Assembly (NCBI RefSeq): GCF_030272615.1
Contig: NC_081405.1
Location: 568,665,095-568,729,094 of the forward strand
From: Cryptomeria japonica
Lineage: Eukaryota; Streptophyta; Pinopsida; Cupressales; Cupressaceae
Direction of reading: 5' to 3'
Length of the DNA stretch: 64,000 bases
Part shown: one piece after another, positions 36,752 through 46,745 of the stretch
Position numbering within the stretch: position 1 is the first letter of the stretch
Layout: each line of letters begins with the position of its first letter
Made by a program: the position numbers and the translations under genes
The notes under the pieces: generated by a model
Told to the model about the DNA's origin: nothing
The model's database searches: none
The model's input: the letters and a program-made list of their open reading frames with translations, nothing else

Positions 36752-36980
36752 ATCTTACCCTCTGATATGGTTCATGGTGAATGTCATGTGTGTGACTCTA
36801 TGACAAACATCACATGAGTGAGTTCATGATGATTTTCTTGTACTTGTGTGTTTAGTCTTTGGATGAGCCATGGTGAATATCACTGTGAGGTGATGATCTC
36901 ACAATGATGAACACTTGTACATCTCACTATTATTGTAAGGTGATGATATCACAATAATGGTTGTATATATCATTATGGTG

Positions 36981-37322
36981 GATATCATGTGAAGTGATAT
37001 CTATGGATATGCCACAATGATTGATATCTCATAAGCTGATATATATGGATATGCCATAATGGTGGATATCATGTGAGGTGATATCTATAGATAATCCATA
37101 ATTGTTGATATTACATGAGGAGATATCTATGGTGGATATCACATGAGCTGATATCTATGGATAAACCATAATGGTGGATGTCACGTGAAGTGATATCTAT
37201 GGATATGCCATAATGGTTGATATCACATGAGGTGATATCTACAGATAAACCATAATGGTTGATATCATGTGAGGTGATATCTATGAATAAAACATAATGG
37301 TTGATATCATGATGAGGTGATA
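36981..37322. repeat. 42-bp minisatellite of hairpin units
   Basis: GATATC-type unit starts at 36981, 37023, 37065, 37107, 37135, 37177, 37219, 37261 and 37303 show a strict 42-base period with one 28-base unit. Most units contain gatatcacatgaggtgatatc or a close variant, an inverted repeat with 8-base arms. The array is open on the minus strand as a 14-residue repeat because 42 is a multiple of 3. Confidence 0.9.
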
Positions 37323-37424
37323 AGCTTCTTTTATACACATGAATGTGGTCATTGTGTTAGTCATCATGATGAGGCAATGTGACTTGTAGAGATTAAGAAG
37401 GATTCCTCCCTAGCTAAGAGGGAG

Positions 37425-37931
37425 TGTTGATGCTATAGCGTCATAAGTAATCCTTCAGGACCAAATAACAAAGACCAAATATGTGAATGTCCTATTGACC
37501 TTACATATTTGGTAATCCAATTTATTATCCATTGATATCGTATATATTGCATTACTGATTTGTTTACTAATTAACCATTGCATTATTGAAATTGATATAT
37601 TGGGTTTGTTAAATAATTGTTGACAAACAAAGTATTGGTTCATGAAGAACCGATTATGTTTAATTCATTATGAATCAGTGCATGTATATCATGCTTATTG
37701 GAAACCAACTCATGTTGTGATGAAGAGTCATGACTTCTGGTTGAAAGCTATATGAGTTGATATATATATGGATAATACATCTCCCTCTTGTAGTTTGATA
37801 GAAAGATACAGAAAAGAAGTTAGAATAATATAGATCTACATGGAGACCACACATAGATCAAAATTATCGGCATAGTAGAAGACATAAGATTATAGAATAC
37901 ATTATATTAGTCAGAGCACAACCAGTCAACA
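37425..37931 (+). mobile_element. 507-bp LTR with a polypurine tract on its left and a primer site on its right
   Basis: The ends are TGTTGATGC and AGTCAACA. Immediately left is ctaagagggag (polypurine-like, 37414-37424). Immediately right is TGGTATCAGAGCC (37932-37944), the Met-type primer site. An LTR bounded by both signals is what remains between two internal regions, as in a tandem or recombined element. No second copy of this LTR is in the window. Confidence 0.65.
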
Positions 37932-37944
37932 TGGTATCAGAGCC
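37932..37944 (+). other. Met-type primer-binding site
   Basis: A perfect TGGTATCAGAGC follows the LTR ending at 37931. Only about 50 bases separate it from a polypurine run (ttaaggggggg, 37985-37995) and the next terminal repeat, so the internal region is tiny, as in TRIM elements. Confidence 0.75.
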
Positions 37945-37995
37945 AGGTCCAGTCTAGGAGTCCCAAGAACATGAGAGGTGTGGCTTAAGGGGGGG

Positions 37996-38130
37996 TGTTG
38001 GTGTTGGAAATAAGCCACACTTGGACTGACAATGGACTAGTCCAAGAGGGGCCTATAGCTCAGTGGTAGAGCACTCTAGCAACATATGGAAGGTCCTAGG
38101 TTTGAGTCCTAACTAGTCCATGTCTCAACA
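37996..38130 (+). repeat. Right terminal repeat of the composite insertion
   Basis: 135 bases from TGTTGG to CTCAACA, preceded by a polypurine run and followed by ccctc. It matches 25847-25970. It behaves like a very short LTR. Confidence 0.65.
38049..38119 (+). other. tRNA-like sequence, copy 2
   Basis: This copy has an intact-looking A box (tagctcagtggtagagc, with a paired GCTC/GAGC D stem) and B box (ggtttgagtcc), at the same spacing as copy 1. Here the acceptor stem has decayed while the D arm is better preserved than in copy 1. Confidence 0.6.
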
Positions 38131-38895
38131 CCCTCATTCTATTTTTGAGGTACTTTCCCACTAGAGGCACCAACCCCTCATTCTAATTTTTGAGCACTTG
38201 CCCACTAGAGGCACAAACCCCTCATTTAGTTAGAGGCACCAAACCCCTCATTAAAATATCCACCTTTTGATGTGTTGGTTCCCAAATAAAAAATACCAAA
38301 CCCCAAAGGATTATCCACTTTCTTATCAATAGGTTCAAGATATGGTATAGCCAACGAATGAGATAACATCAAACTTTTACTTTTTTGACTTGGCCAATGA
38401 ATAAGACATGACTTGGGGTTGAATCAGTATAACGTCAAATTTTTACTTTTTTGACTTAATAACAAAAGCATATTACTTAATCCCAAGACATATTCATTTC
38501 ATATAAACATTCACATGAAATTTAACTACCATGTAACACAAGTAGAATACAAGATATATATGTGGAAACCCTTATGGGAGAAAACCACAGTAAAATAGCT
38601 TCCTTATGTATAGAAAAATTATTTTACAAATTCATAGTTATCAACCCACTAGAGGTACCAACCCCTCATTCTATTTGTGAGGCACTTTCCCACTAGAGGC
38701 ACCAACCCCTCATTCTAATTTTTGAGCACTTACCCACTAGAGGCACAAACCCCTCATTTACTTAGAGGCTCCAAACCCCTCATTAAAATATCCAACTTTT
38801 GATGTGTTGGTTCCCAAATCAAAAAATCCCAAACCCCAAAGGATTAGCCACTTTTTTATCAATAGGTTCAAGACAAGACTTGGCCAATGAATGAG
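38131..38895. repeat. ~540-bp tandem repeat with internal 'accaacccctcatt' repeats
   Basis: 38141-38350 and 38680-38880 are near-identical, separated by the copia-LTR-like segment at 38405-38660 (which itself matches 25583-25846). Inside each unit the motif cactagaggcaccaacccct recurs three to four times at ~30-45 base spacing. The composite insertion landed in one of these motifs. Confidence 0.8.
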
Positions 38896-39899
38896 ATTCA
38901 GTCTTAGGACCTAAATCCCCTACACTTTTGGCTCTGTAGGACCAAAGTGGGTATACCTTAACAATGTCTAAGCAAACTACTTCACTGCATACATGGACAT
39001 TAATACTATAGTAGATATCCCAATAAAAATATACCAAGGAAAGCTTATTAACTCTAGGCTTGGCTGCAATCCTAGTTTTAGACTTTTACTTAGATATTGG
39101 GATTGTTTTCTTTGCTAACACTACTCCTATACCTACTCCTACAAATAGAAAATAAATATTACCTTTATAAATAGATGAACCTGAAATGTTTGAAAAGAAA
39201 AGATCAGTGCCTATCCTGCTGGGAATAGAGTCTACCTCAAATATGTCATGATTCAAATCACAATGTATCTTCCTATGACATTTCCTAACTTAACATTCTA
39301 TCCATCACATATCATGTTAACATGAAACTAGTACAAATCATTCTTGAAATCACACTCACATGCATATATATATTGAAATGATCTTGAAACAAAATTTAAC
39401 CCTTTTATTAGAAGAGACCCATTACCAAGAACATAAATAACCCATTAGAGAAGACAAATCACTGTGCCATTAACACAACAACTAATACAACACATACACA
39501 GAGAATGGAGATAAATTGAAACTGATTTCTTTCATTAATCTTAAAAAATTGGATACATTGATGATACATAGTATATTTGCAGACCAAAAACCAATATATT
39601 GCACTTGTGCTTAGACACTAAATACTATATGTTTGTAAAAAAAATTCAAAATTCTTTCCTATCGGCCATGATTTCCCTTTTATAGCACAAGGGAGAAAAA
39701 CAAGCTTCAAGTCAAATAGGACACATGTCAAAAATTGATTGATTACAAAGGAATATGCCAAAAGGCATCTTTCAGGTACAATACAAAATCCTTCTAGAAG
39801 GAATGAGAGAAGGCAGCTAGAATAGCAACTTTTTAGAACTAAAGTTGTAGGCTTGAGAGGAGTGGTGCTGATGTGTCTTCAATCTATAGGTTCTATCCT
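38896..39899. other. AT-rich stretch without a recognisable gene
   Basis: I see no LTR ends, pol motifs or RNA gene here. A purine/pyrimidine-poor AT-rich sequence leads into the decayed ORF on the minus strand. Confidence 0.4.
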
Positions 39900-40099
39900 T
39901 GTCAAAATTCAAAAATCTATCATTGAACGCAATGTGGACATGAGTTAGTATGTGCTAAATATGCGACCAAAATGCACCTACAAAAAGGAGACATGCAAAA
40001 AGAACCAGGCAAACAAAAAGGATGGATGGAGGCTACTCATCTTATGGCTGATCTTCTTTAAGTGTGAAATACTACTTGTACCAATCATCAATCTACTTA

Positions 40100-43000
40100 A
40101 TGGTTGGGTAGTCATAAGCTCTTAATTCTTCTAGTTTATTTACAACCTCTATAGTTCTTCTATCTAACACACTTGTAGCCTTTGCCACAAACTTCTAATA
40201 GAAAGAATCAATTTCCAAAATTCTATCAACAATTAAATAATATGTCCTCTTGGATGGGGTCCCCCCATGCAAATTGGTCTAGTGCTACTATTATTGATTC
40301 TTTGAAATCAACTTTCCACTCTTCTAGACCCTTGATTTGACCACCCTCACTCAAAATTGTTGGGGTATCCCATTTTTGCAGACCCTTAAAGGAAGCCATT
40401 CTCTCCTTTAGGGTTGATTCCCTGTTTTCGACATGGGGAATTTATTTAATCATTAAATCGTAATTTTTCCAAGTTGTCCCTACAACTTGGGGGGATGAAG
40501 GTAGGTTCTTTTTTGCCAAGAATATCTCTTTCAAAGTGCTGGACCTAGGATGGAACATGGCCTTTAATGAATGAAAGAATATAACTTGGTCCCACAATTG
40601 TTACTTGACCTTGGAGACATGTGAATATGAGGTATGAACCTCATCCAATTTATTAATAATCTTCCTAGTCATTTGTAAAATTGTGCTCTTTCTTATTGCA
40701 AGACATTTGTCTTCTTCTTCTTCTTTCATTCGGAGAATCCTTTTATCTCTATTCTTAATAATAGTGGCCAATGCCTTATTTTGAAATGTTATCATTTTAA
40801 AATCATGAATTAAAGAATGAGGAACCCCTTCGAATTTTCCTAGCCCAACCTCTTCTTGCTTGTATGGTTGCTACTATGTTATCACTACTGCAATTGCATC
40901 CATTTTTTCTATTTCCTCTATTAATTGGGCATTCTCAATATACAACTTATTGAAATTGGCAAAAAGAGTAGTTTGTTGCTCTTCAAAATATCATGCTTCC
41001 TTTCTTTCTCTTCAGCAACGACCTTAGCAAAAAATGAGGCATGCAATGCGATGGTGACAACCTCTAATGCTAAAGTATCTTCAAGGCATTTGACAATGGC
41101 ATCACCCACTTTTTCTTGTACCCTAAATAATAGCTTGGGATTTCCTATACTAAGGTCATTTACCCATTGTGCAAATGCATTTAAGCTAAGGCTAAACCTA
41201 GTACCATGTGAGCTGAATTCTTATGCATAAATGGGGTCATCTTGCCTCATCACTTGGTCAAGTACAATTTTTTTTTGCATGTCACATCATGGAACCAACA
41301 TCATACCACTATCCTTAATCATCTTCCTAGCCTCATATGGAGTGCAATCTATATTCTCCATATCAAAATTGGCCAGCTCCTCTTCTAACATATTTTTCAA
41401 TTTATTTTGGAGCCAAAAGCTCTTAAACTTGGGAGTCAATGAAATCATCATCTGACAAAATTGGGCCGCAACAAGGACTCTCTCATCATTCACTTTCTCT
41501 TCTGAGATAATGCTTAGGACAATTATCCTATCAATCTCCACTACTCCCTCTGCAAAATTAGGGTCTTTGAATGCTTCTTGGGGAGGAGAAGGTGGAGGGA
41601 CTTTTGTATCCTCTTCATCATCAACAACAATCTCAATAAAGTCAAACAAAACTACCTTCCCCTTTTTTAATTTTTTTAATTTTCTCTAAGAGAGTTGGGC
41701 CAACTTGAGGATCTTGGTGAGGGGGAACAACTTGGGAAGACTCTATTATCAAAATTGTCTTCCTCTTCCTATCTCCCAGGGTAGCCTTTGGAGGCTCATA
41801 GGTAGGCCTTTCCTCATCTACCCTACCAATTGGTTACTCTCTCTGTGCCTGAGTAACAATTTGTTCAAAACTTCTCATCTTGCACAACATCCTTGCATAA
41901 TCATTTTTAATGTTAGAGGAAAATCCTTGGAACTCATGCTCTCTGTATCTTTTTTCCCTCTCCACCCTATTTAGTATATCCCATTTCTTTCTCCTTTGGA
42001 TGGTATCCTTAGGGAGGCAATTCTAGATCATGTCCTTATATTCATCATGTTCATGGAAAACTCCCTTTACTTTCATCTTGTGTGTCCTCAAATCAATGAG
42101 GTACCCCTCAGGATCATACTCCTAGATCTTACCACTTTGGAGTCTCTACACATATCATTAAAAAATCTTGCACCTTCTCTAGAGCATCACACCCAACAAC
42201 AAAATCTCCATACATGGTGCATCTAGGTAAGTGAGTTTCTTTTCTCTCTGCTTTCATCCACTTCTTCTCCATCCAAATTAGTTTCCATATGAATTCTATA
42301 AATGCTAATATTGGGGAGACAAAAAGTGGCAACCTGTGGGGGTCCTCTGGGCATCCATACACCTTGATGATTGTGCAATCTGAATATAGAAATAAATATC
42401 CCAAATTGTGTGTGAATTCACCCTTTGAGAATTGCATAGTTTTTGGTTTTATATCTCTAGTTCTTAGTATCTTTATGAAAAATTATAAGATCCTAGGGGT
42501 TTGGAATCCACACTACCCTAACACCTTCATGATAAAATGGTCAAATAATGCAATGTAATTATAATACTAGGACATGTTATCCCAAACTTGGGTCCACCTA
42601 CGTACTGGGCATCTGCCACCTCCATTGGGATCAAACATGGTTATCTTTAGGGCTGCATCCCAACCAATCTTATTCTGACAAATAATCAAGTGGCACAAGA
42701 GAGAATAGAATTTAACATCAATTGGGGTTTTCTCATCTTTTGTACTTATCAACCCCTCATGCAACTTCTCTTGTATGTAGGAGGAAAAATATTGCAACCC
42801 ATTAGATTGTATGTTAGATTTTTATTTCCATCATCATAAAATCTACCAGCATCTTATTCCTCTCATAGTCAATTCCTAGGACCTAGCACAAAGCATAGTA
42901 TCTTTTGACAAAAATAATTTTTAAAGGTGATCAAGTCAAAGGGCTCTTTTTGAATGTTCAAAATATAATTCTTGCCCATTTGATACATCCTTTTCTTGAA

Positions 43001-43860
43001 AAGGGGTATTTCTTCACCCCTCAACATTGCTATCTTCAAATTATATTATGTTTCCAACCTCTTTAGATTAATTTTCTTCAAAGCATTCCTACTTAGATCA
43101 AAACAAGTGATTATTGCATCTTTTGCTATGTCCACCAAGATCTTCCCCTCAATAGTCCTCATAGTCATGCTCTCCAGATGATATTGTTTCCTTTTGATGG
43201 GAGCAGGCTCCACAAAAAACATTAGGGACCACTATCTTCTCTAGGTCTAGTGTCCATGCATTTGATATAGGTGAAGGTCTCTCCATGTTTCCATAAAAAT
43301 AATAAAAAATGTCCCACCCTCTTTTAGTTGTGATGGCATCTATGCACTTAGAATTATGATTGATGAAGACATTATCGAAAGTATCCTACATAGTATACCT
43401 CTTAAAAATTTCCAATATATCTTGGTGTAGGCCCCTAACCTACCTTTTCTTCTTCTCAATTTCTTCCAATTGCTTCTCAATCTTCTCAGTGGTCACCTCA
43501 AATTTTGCAACCAAAGATAATTCGGTAGGGTTTTGTGTGAGTGGTTTCTCTTGAGAAAGGAGAGGGTTTTATGCAATAGATGAATCTTGTTCTAAGGATG
43601 AAGGGGTTTCTTTCTTGGTGGAAGACCTCCATTTTGGCTTTGGGGTCTCGACTTCAGTGGGTGGGTTTGGCTGGACAAAGAGGGTTTTTCTCTACCATTG
43701 GTTCATTAGAAATTGTCGGAGATGGGTGAACTAATGCGATTGGGATGGCACAAGTGATTTTTGGGGTGGCAATTATCTTTTTCTTTGATTTTTAGGCCTC
43801 TCATTTCTCAGGAGTCTTTTCAATGGTTGGGGCAGTGGTATCTTTCCTCTTTAGTGCCAT
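40100..43860 (-). pseudogene. Diverged relative of the element A LTR-embedded ORF
   Basis: The minus-strand frame can be followed in pieces from an ATG at 43860 (MALKRKD) to about 40100. Matches to the LTR ORF lie in the same order: YIQEKLHEGLIS and FYSLLCHL (42567-42797) pair with YITDAIHEGLIG and WYSLLMHV; LFLYSDCTIIKVYG (42129-42437) with MYLYSVSIVFKVYG; IDCTPYEARKMI (41287-41649) with ITPEQGREMV; and VKCLEDTLALEVV (near 41050) with the coiled-coil-like region. Identity is low but co-linear over ~3 kb. No gag or pol lies next to it, so its element context is unclear. It has many stops and frameshifts. Confidence 0.65.
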
Positions 43861-44436
43861 AACTATCTCCTAGGGCTCAAAATTATACCTATACTCAATT
43901 TACAATTGCACAACAACCTCCTATTTTTTTAGCAAAAACACAAAGACATAGGTTTTACAATTACTTGATTTTTGAAGACTCTAGGGTGCAATTGAACTTT
44001 TGCAAATTGCTTTGAGTCATCTGGGATTGCAATTCATTCAATCTCTTGAAAGCAGGGTGCACACATAAACTATAGAATTTTCTTTTATTCTTCGCAAGAG
44101 GGCTGGAATGAATTCACCATTAATTCGTTCATGCAAGACTTTTGAGTTGGTACCTTTGAAGTTTGAACTCCACCGTTGATTTGAAATTGGATGGCTTTGA
44201 TCATGCTTGACCTCCTTTGACCACTGATGTGACATCCTTTAGTTTTTGTTTATGTCACCCTTTAATTTTTGCATTCTCTATGGTCTAGCCCCACTATCCC
44301 TCACCACCATTTCTCCTTCTAATTTTGTTGTGGGAGATAGCATGGAGCAATCTTTGTTTGGTTTCAACTCATCCCGCTAGCCCATGGGACCATATTTCTC
44401 CTTGTTACTTCCCCGCAGGGTAGTGGGGAATACCTT

Positions 44437-44846
44437 TGTTAGACAGTTCAGATAATCAGAAGACAACTGAGAGGGGGGGGGGCTGAATCAGTTGTCACAG
44501 ATTACATGAACCATTTAGAAATTTAAACTTTAATATCAAAACCCAAAAAATTCATACCAGAATAGAAGTTAAACCAATTAAGCATAAACAATAATCATAG
44601 AATAAAAGCCATCCACATAACACTAATATTTGTACGTGGAAAACTGGGTAAAGGGGAAAACCATGGTGGGAAGCCTACCCACAGTTAGATAATACTTCTG
44701 TAGTAAGTATGTGAATTACAATGAAGGGGCCTGCACTTATAGGTAGGCCAACAACCAAGAGCGCACTACTCATCACAAAAGGAGCCTCACTAACTAGATA
44801 CAAAACTAGACTACAATCCTAAGAAGTGTTGAACTGCAAAAGATAG
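44437..44846 (-). mobile_element. Reversed copia-type LTR fragment, broken by element B
   Basis: On the plus strand it begins TGTTAGACAG with gagagggggggggctgaatcag at 44470, so leftward it ends like the copia-type LTRs elsewhere in the window. It carries the conserved ggaaaactgg...ggggaaaaccatggtggg motif at 44637-44670. It stops at gatag where element B begins. The remainder should lie beyond B, outside the window. Confidence 0.65.
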
Positions 44847-46310
44847 TGTAGTCACATAAATCTGTCCATTTAATTAAATGAATATTTACTATTTATTTGA
44901 TTAATAAACCTTTAATAATCAATTAATTAAATTAATATTTAATTAATTCATCCTCAATCATTCTCCTATTAATTAAATAAATTATTTAATTTATTTCAAT
45001 TAATTCATTAAACCAAATTCACAATCAATTAAATGAATAACTCTTATTTATTTAATTTAATCCCCTTTCCTCTTTTAAATAAATAATTAAAACATTTATT
45101 TAAATCATTAAACTCCCCCCACTTGCATTTTCCTACAAATGCAAGTTGCAACCACAATTGAAATAAATTAATTTTATTTTGATTAAAATCCTATTTTCCC
45201 TCACCCGCCAAACCCACTTGCAACCCTAAATCCCCTTCTGGACTCTTCTAAACCATTCCTAATTAGCCTAATCCATCCCCTAAATATTGTCACATTCCTA
45301 AGAAACTTGGAGTCACTTCTGAAAGCCTTCAAAGTCTTTGAAAAGCATTTAATGCTTTATGTGTTCAACAAGCTAACCTGTAAAGTCTTCCAAACCACTA
45401 ATGGCTCTTACATGACCATTAATGTATCTTACATAACCATTTATGGTTAAATCTACTTGCCCCCATGGTTATAGAATTTCCCTCTAACTCAACCTCCATT
45501 TAACCCATGTGTCTCCTCAAGCATTTATTGCTTTGAATATGGTTATCCTCACTAACTCTTGCACAAGAGCTTATCCATTGGATAAAGACATTATTTATTG
45601 GATAATGGCTTTATTCTTTCAACTCAACATTAACCTTACCTCCCAAGTTAACCCTCAAGTCATGTCAAATATTTAATGCTTATTCCCTCCCCTCTCAACC
45701 CATCTCTTGTTGACATTTGTCATCTTGGGATTGGGTTGAAAGCCCTCACATGGATCACAAACCCTTCAATCCTGACCCTTGTTGAGATCACTCAATCTCA
45801 ACCCTCTATTACTCCATTTTACTTATAAATAGAGCTCTTTTCTTCATAATCCATATCCTGTAATCTTGTATGCATCTAATTTATAGTGAATTTTAAAGAG
45901 CATTTAGCATAATCATCTATATTTGTCATTTTGGGCTAAAATTAACATTAGATAATTAGATAATATCTTAGTTTTAGATTTCTCATATTTGCATTCTCAT
46001 AATCATCCATTTTACAATCTTGAATCTCCATAAGACATCCAGAATAGTGCAAAAAGCTATTGAGAGCTAAACTCATTTGGGAACTTGGAGAGGAGAGGAA
46101 CAAGGGAGGAGAAGTTACAAGCATGGTGGAAGGCATTTGGAGATGCCTTGTTGCATTTATTTTCTTTGTTAAGTGCTCTATTTTTCTTTTAGTGCCTCTC
46201 TTGGTATGCTTGCTTAGGATAGTGTTTGATTTCTGATTTTCTAACACTAATACTTGGTTTGTTGCTTGGTTGTTTGTGTTTGTCATCCTAACCATCCTTT
46301 TTGTAGAGCA
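44847..46310 (+). repeat. 5' LTR of element B (~1,464 bp)
   Basis: It starts TGTAGTCACATAAATC and ends TTGTAGAGCA, five bases before the primer site. A TATAAATAG box lies at 45824-45832. An AT-rich block of taattaat-type repeats sits in U3, as in the element D LTR. The right-hand partner LTR is not in the window. Confidence 0.75.
45824..45832 (+). promoter_or_regulatory. TATA box in the LTR of element B
   Basis: TATAAATAG within acttataaatagagctcttt, about 480 bases before the LTR end. Confidence 0.55.
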
Positions 46311-46315
46311 TCATT

Positions 46316-46334
46316 TGGTGAACTTGACATGAAT
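46316..46334 (+). other. Primer-binding site of element B, tRNA-Trp-like
   Basis: TGGTGAACTTGACATGAAT differs at three positions, all transitions, from the complement of the plant tRNA-Trp 3' end as I recall it. Element D has the same site with only two differences, again transitions. Confidence 0.6.
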
Positions 46335-46389
46335 CGAACACGCAACCTTCTGATATCTTTATTTCAAAACTACTAACTTTTTCATGTTT

Positions 46390-46745
46390 TAATTGACACA
46401 CAGGTCATGCTTTAGTGCCATTGTTCATGCTCTATCACCTTCGAAAGTTAGTACTTTAGTGCTATTGTTCCTAATAATAGTGCAGTTGTCTCTCAACTGG
46501 TGCTATTGTGTTTCTTTTAGTGCTATTGACCATTAAATAGTGCCATCGTTCCTAGTTTTAGCGCTTTTAGCTCATTGTTTGACATAATTAATTTTATTTG
46601 ATAGAGTTCTTTTAGCGCTATTGTCTCTTTTCATAGTGCGCTTGCACTTCTTTTTGTGCTTTCGTTTGTTATTTAGCACTTTCATGTTAAATAGTGCCTC
46701 TATTTTCATACAGAGTAGCACTATTGTAACAGAGAGTTGTAAAAA
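46390..46745. repeat. Degenerate short repeats at the start of the element B leader
   Basis: The motif tagtgctattgtt and variants (tagtgccattgttc, tttagcgctattgtct, atagtgcctctattt) recur about a dozen times at irregular 20-45 base spacing. They lie just downstream of the primer site. Element D has a regular repeat in the same place. Confidence 0.6.

Larger units (their letters stand above)
25847..38130 (+). mobile_element. Composite insertion with tRNA-like terminal repeats and captured gene fragments
   Basis: The left edge (TGTTGG at 25847) is preceded by ccctc at 25842-25846. The right edge (TCTCAACA at 38130) is followed by ccctc at 38131-38135. The sequence left of the insert continues in register with the sequence right of it when compared with the neighbouring repeat at 38640-38700. 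124-bp direct repeats mark both ends. Inside are glyoxal-oxidase and ELP1 fragments, minisatellites and a 507-bp LTR, with element E nested later. Without E the insert is about 3.63 kb. A polypurine run (ttaaggggggg) precedes the right repeat, as in an LTR element. Two independent insertions into repeated targets cannot be excluded. Confidence 0.45.

Noticed and set aside
36981-37322. CRISPR-like array of regular repeats
   Set aside because: The units are contiguous with no unique spacers and lie in plant nuclear DNA. It is a minisatellite.
37111-37338. 75-codon minus-strand ORF of 14-residue repeats
   Set aside because: It exists only because the minisatellite period is a multiple of 3. There is no sign of expression or conservation.
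38049-38119. Functional tRNA gene
   Set aside because: The acceptor stem and anticodon stem do not pair and the sequence is part of a repeated mobile unit, so it is tRNA-derived only.
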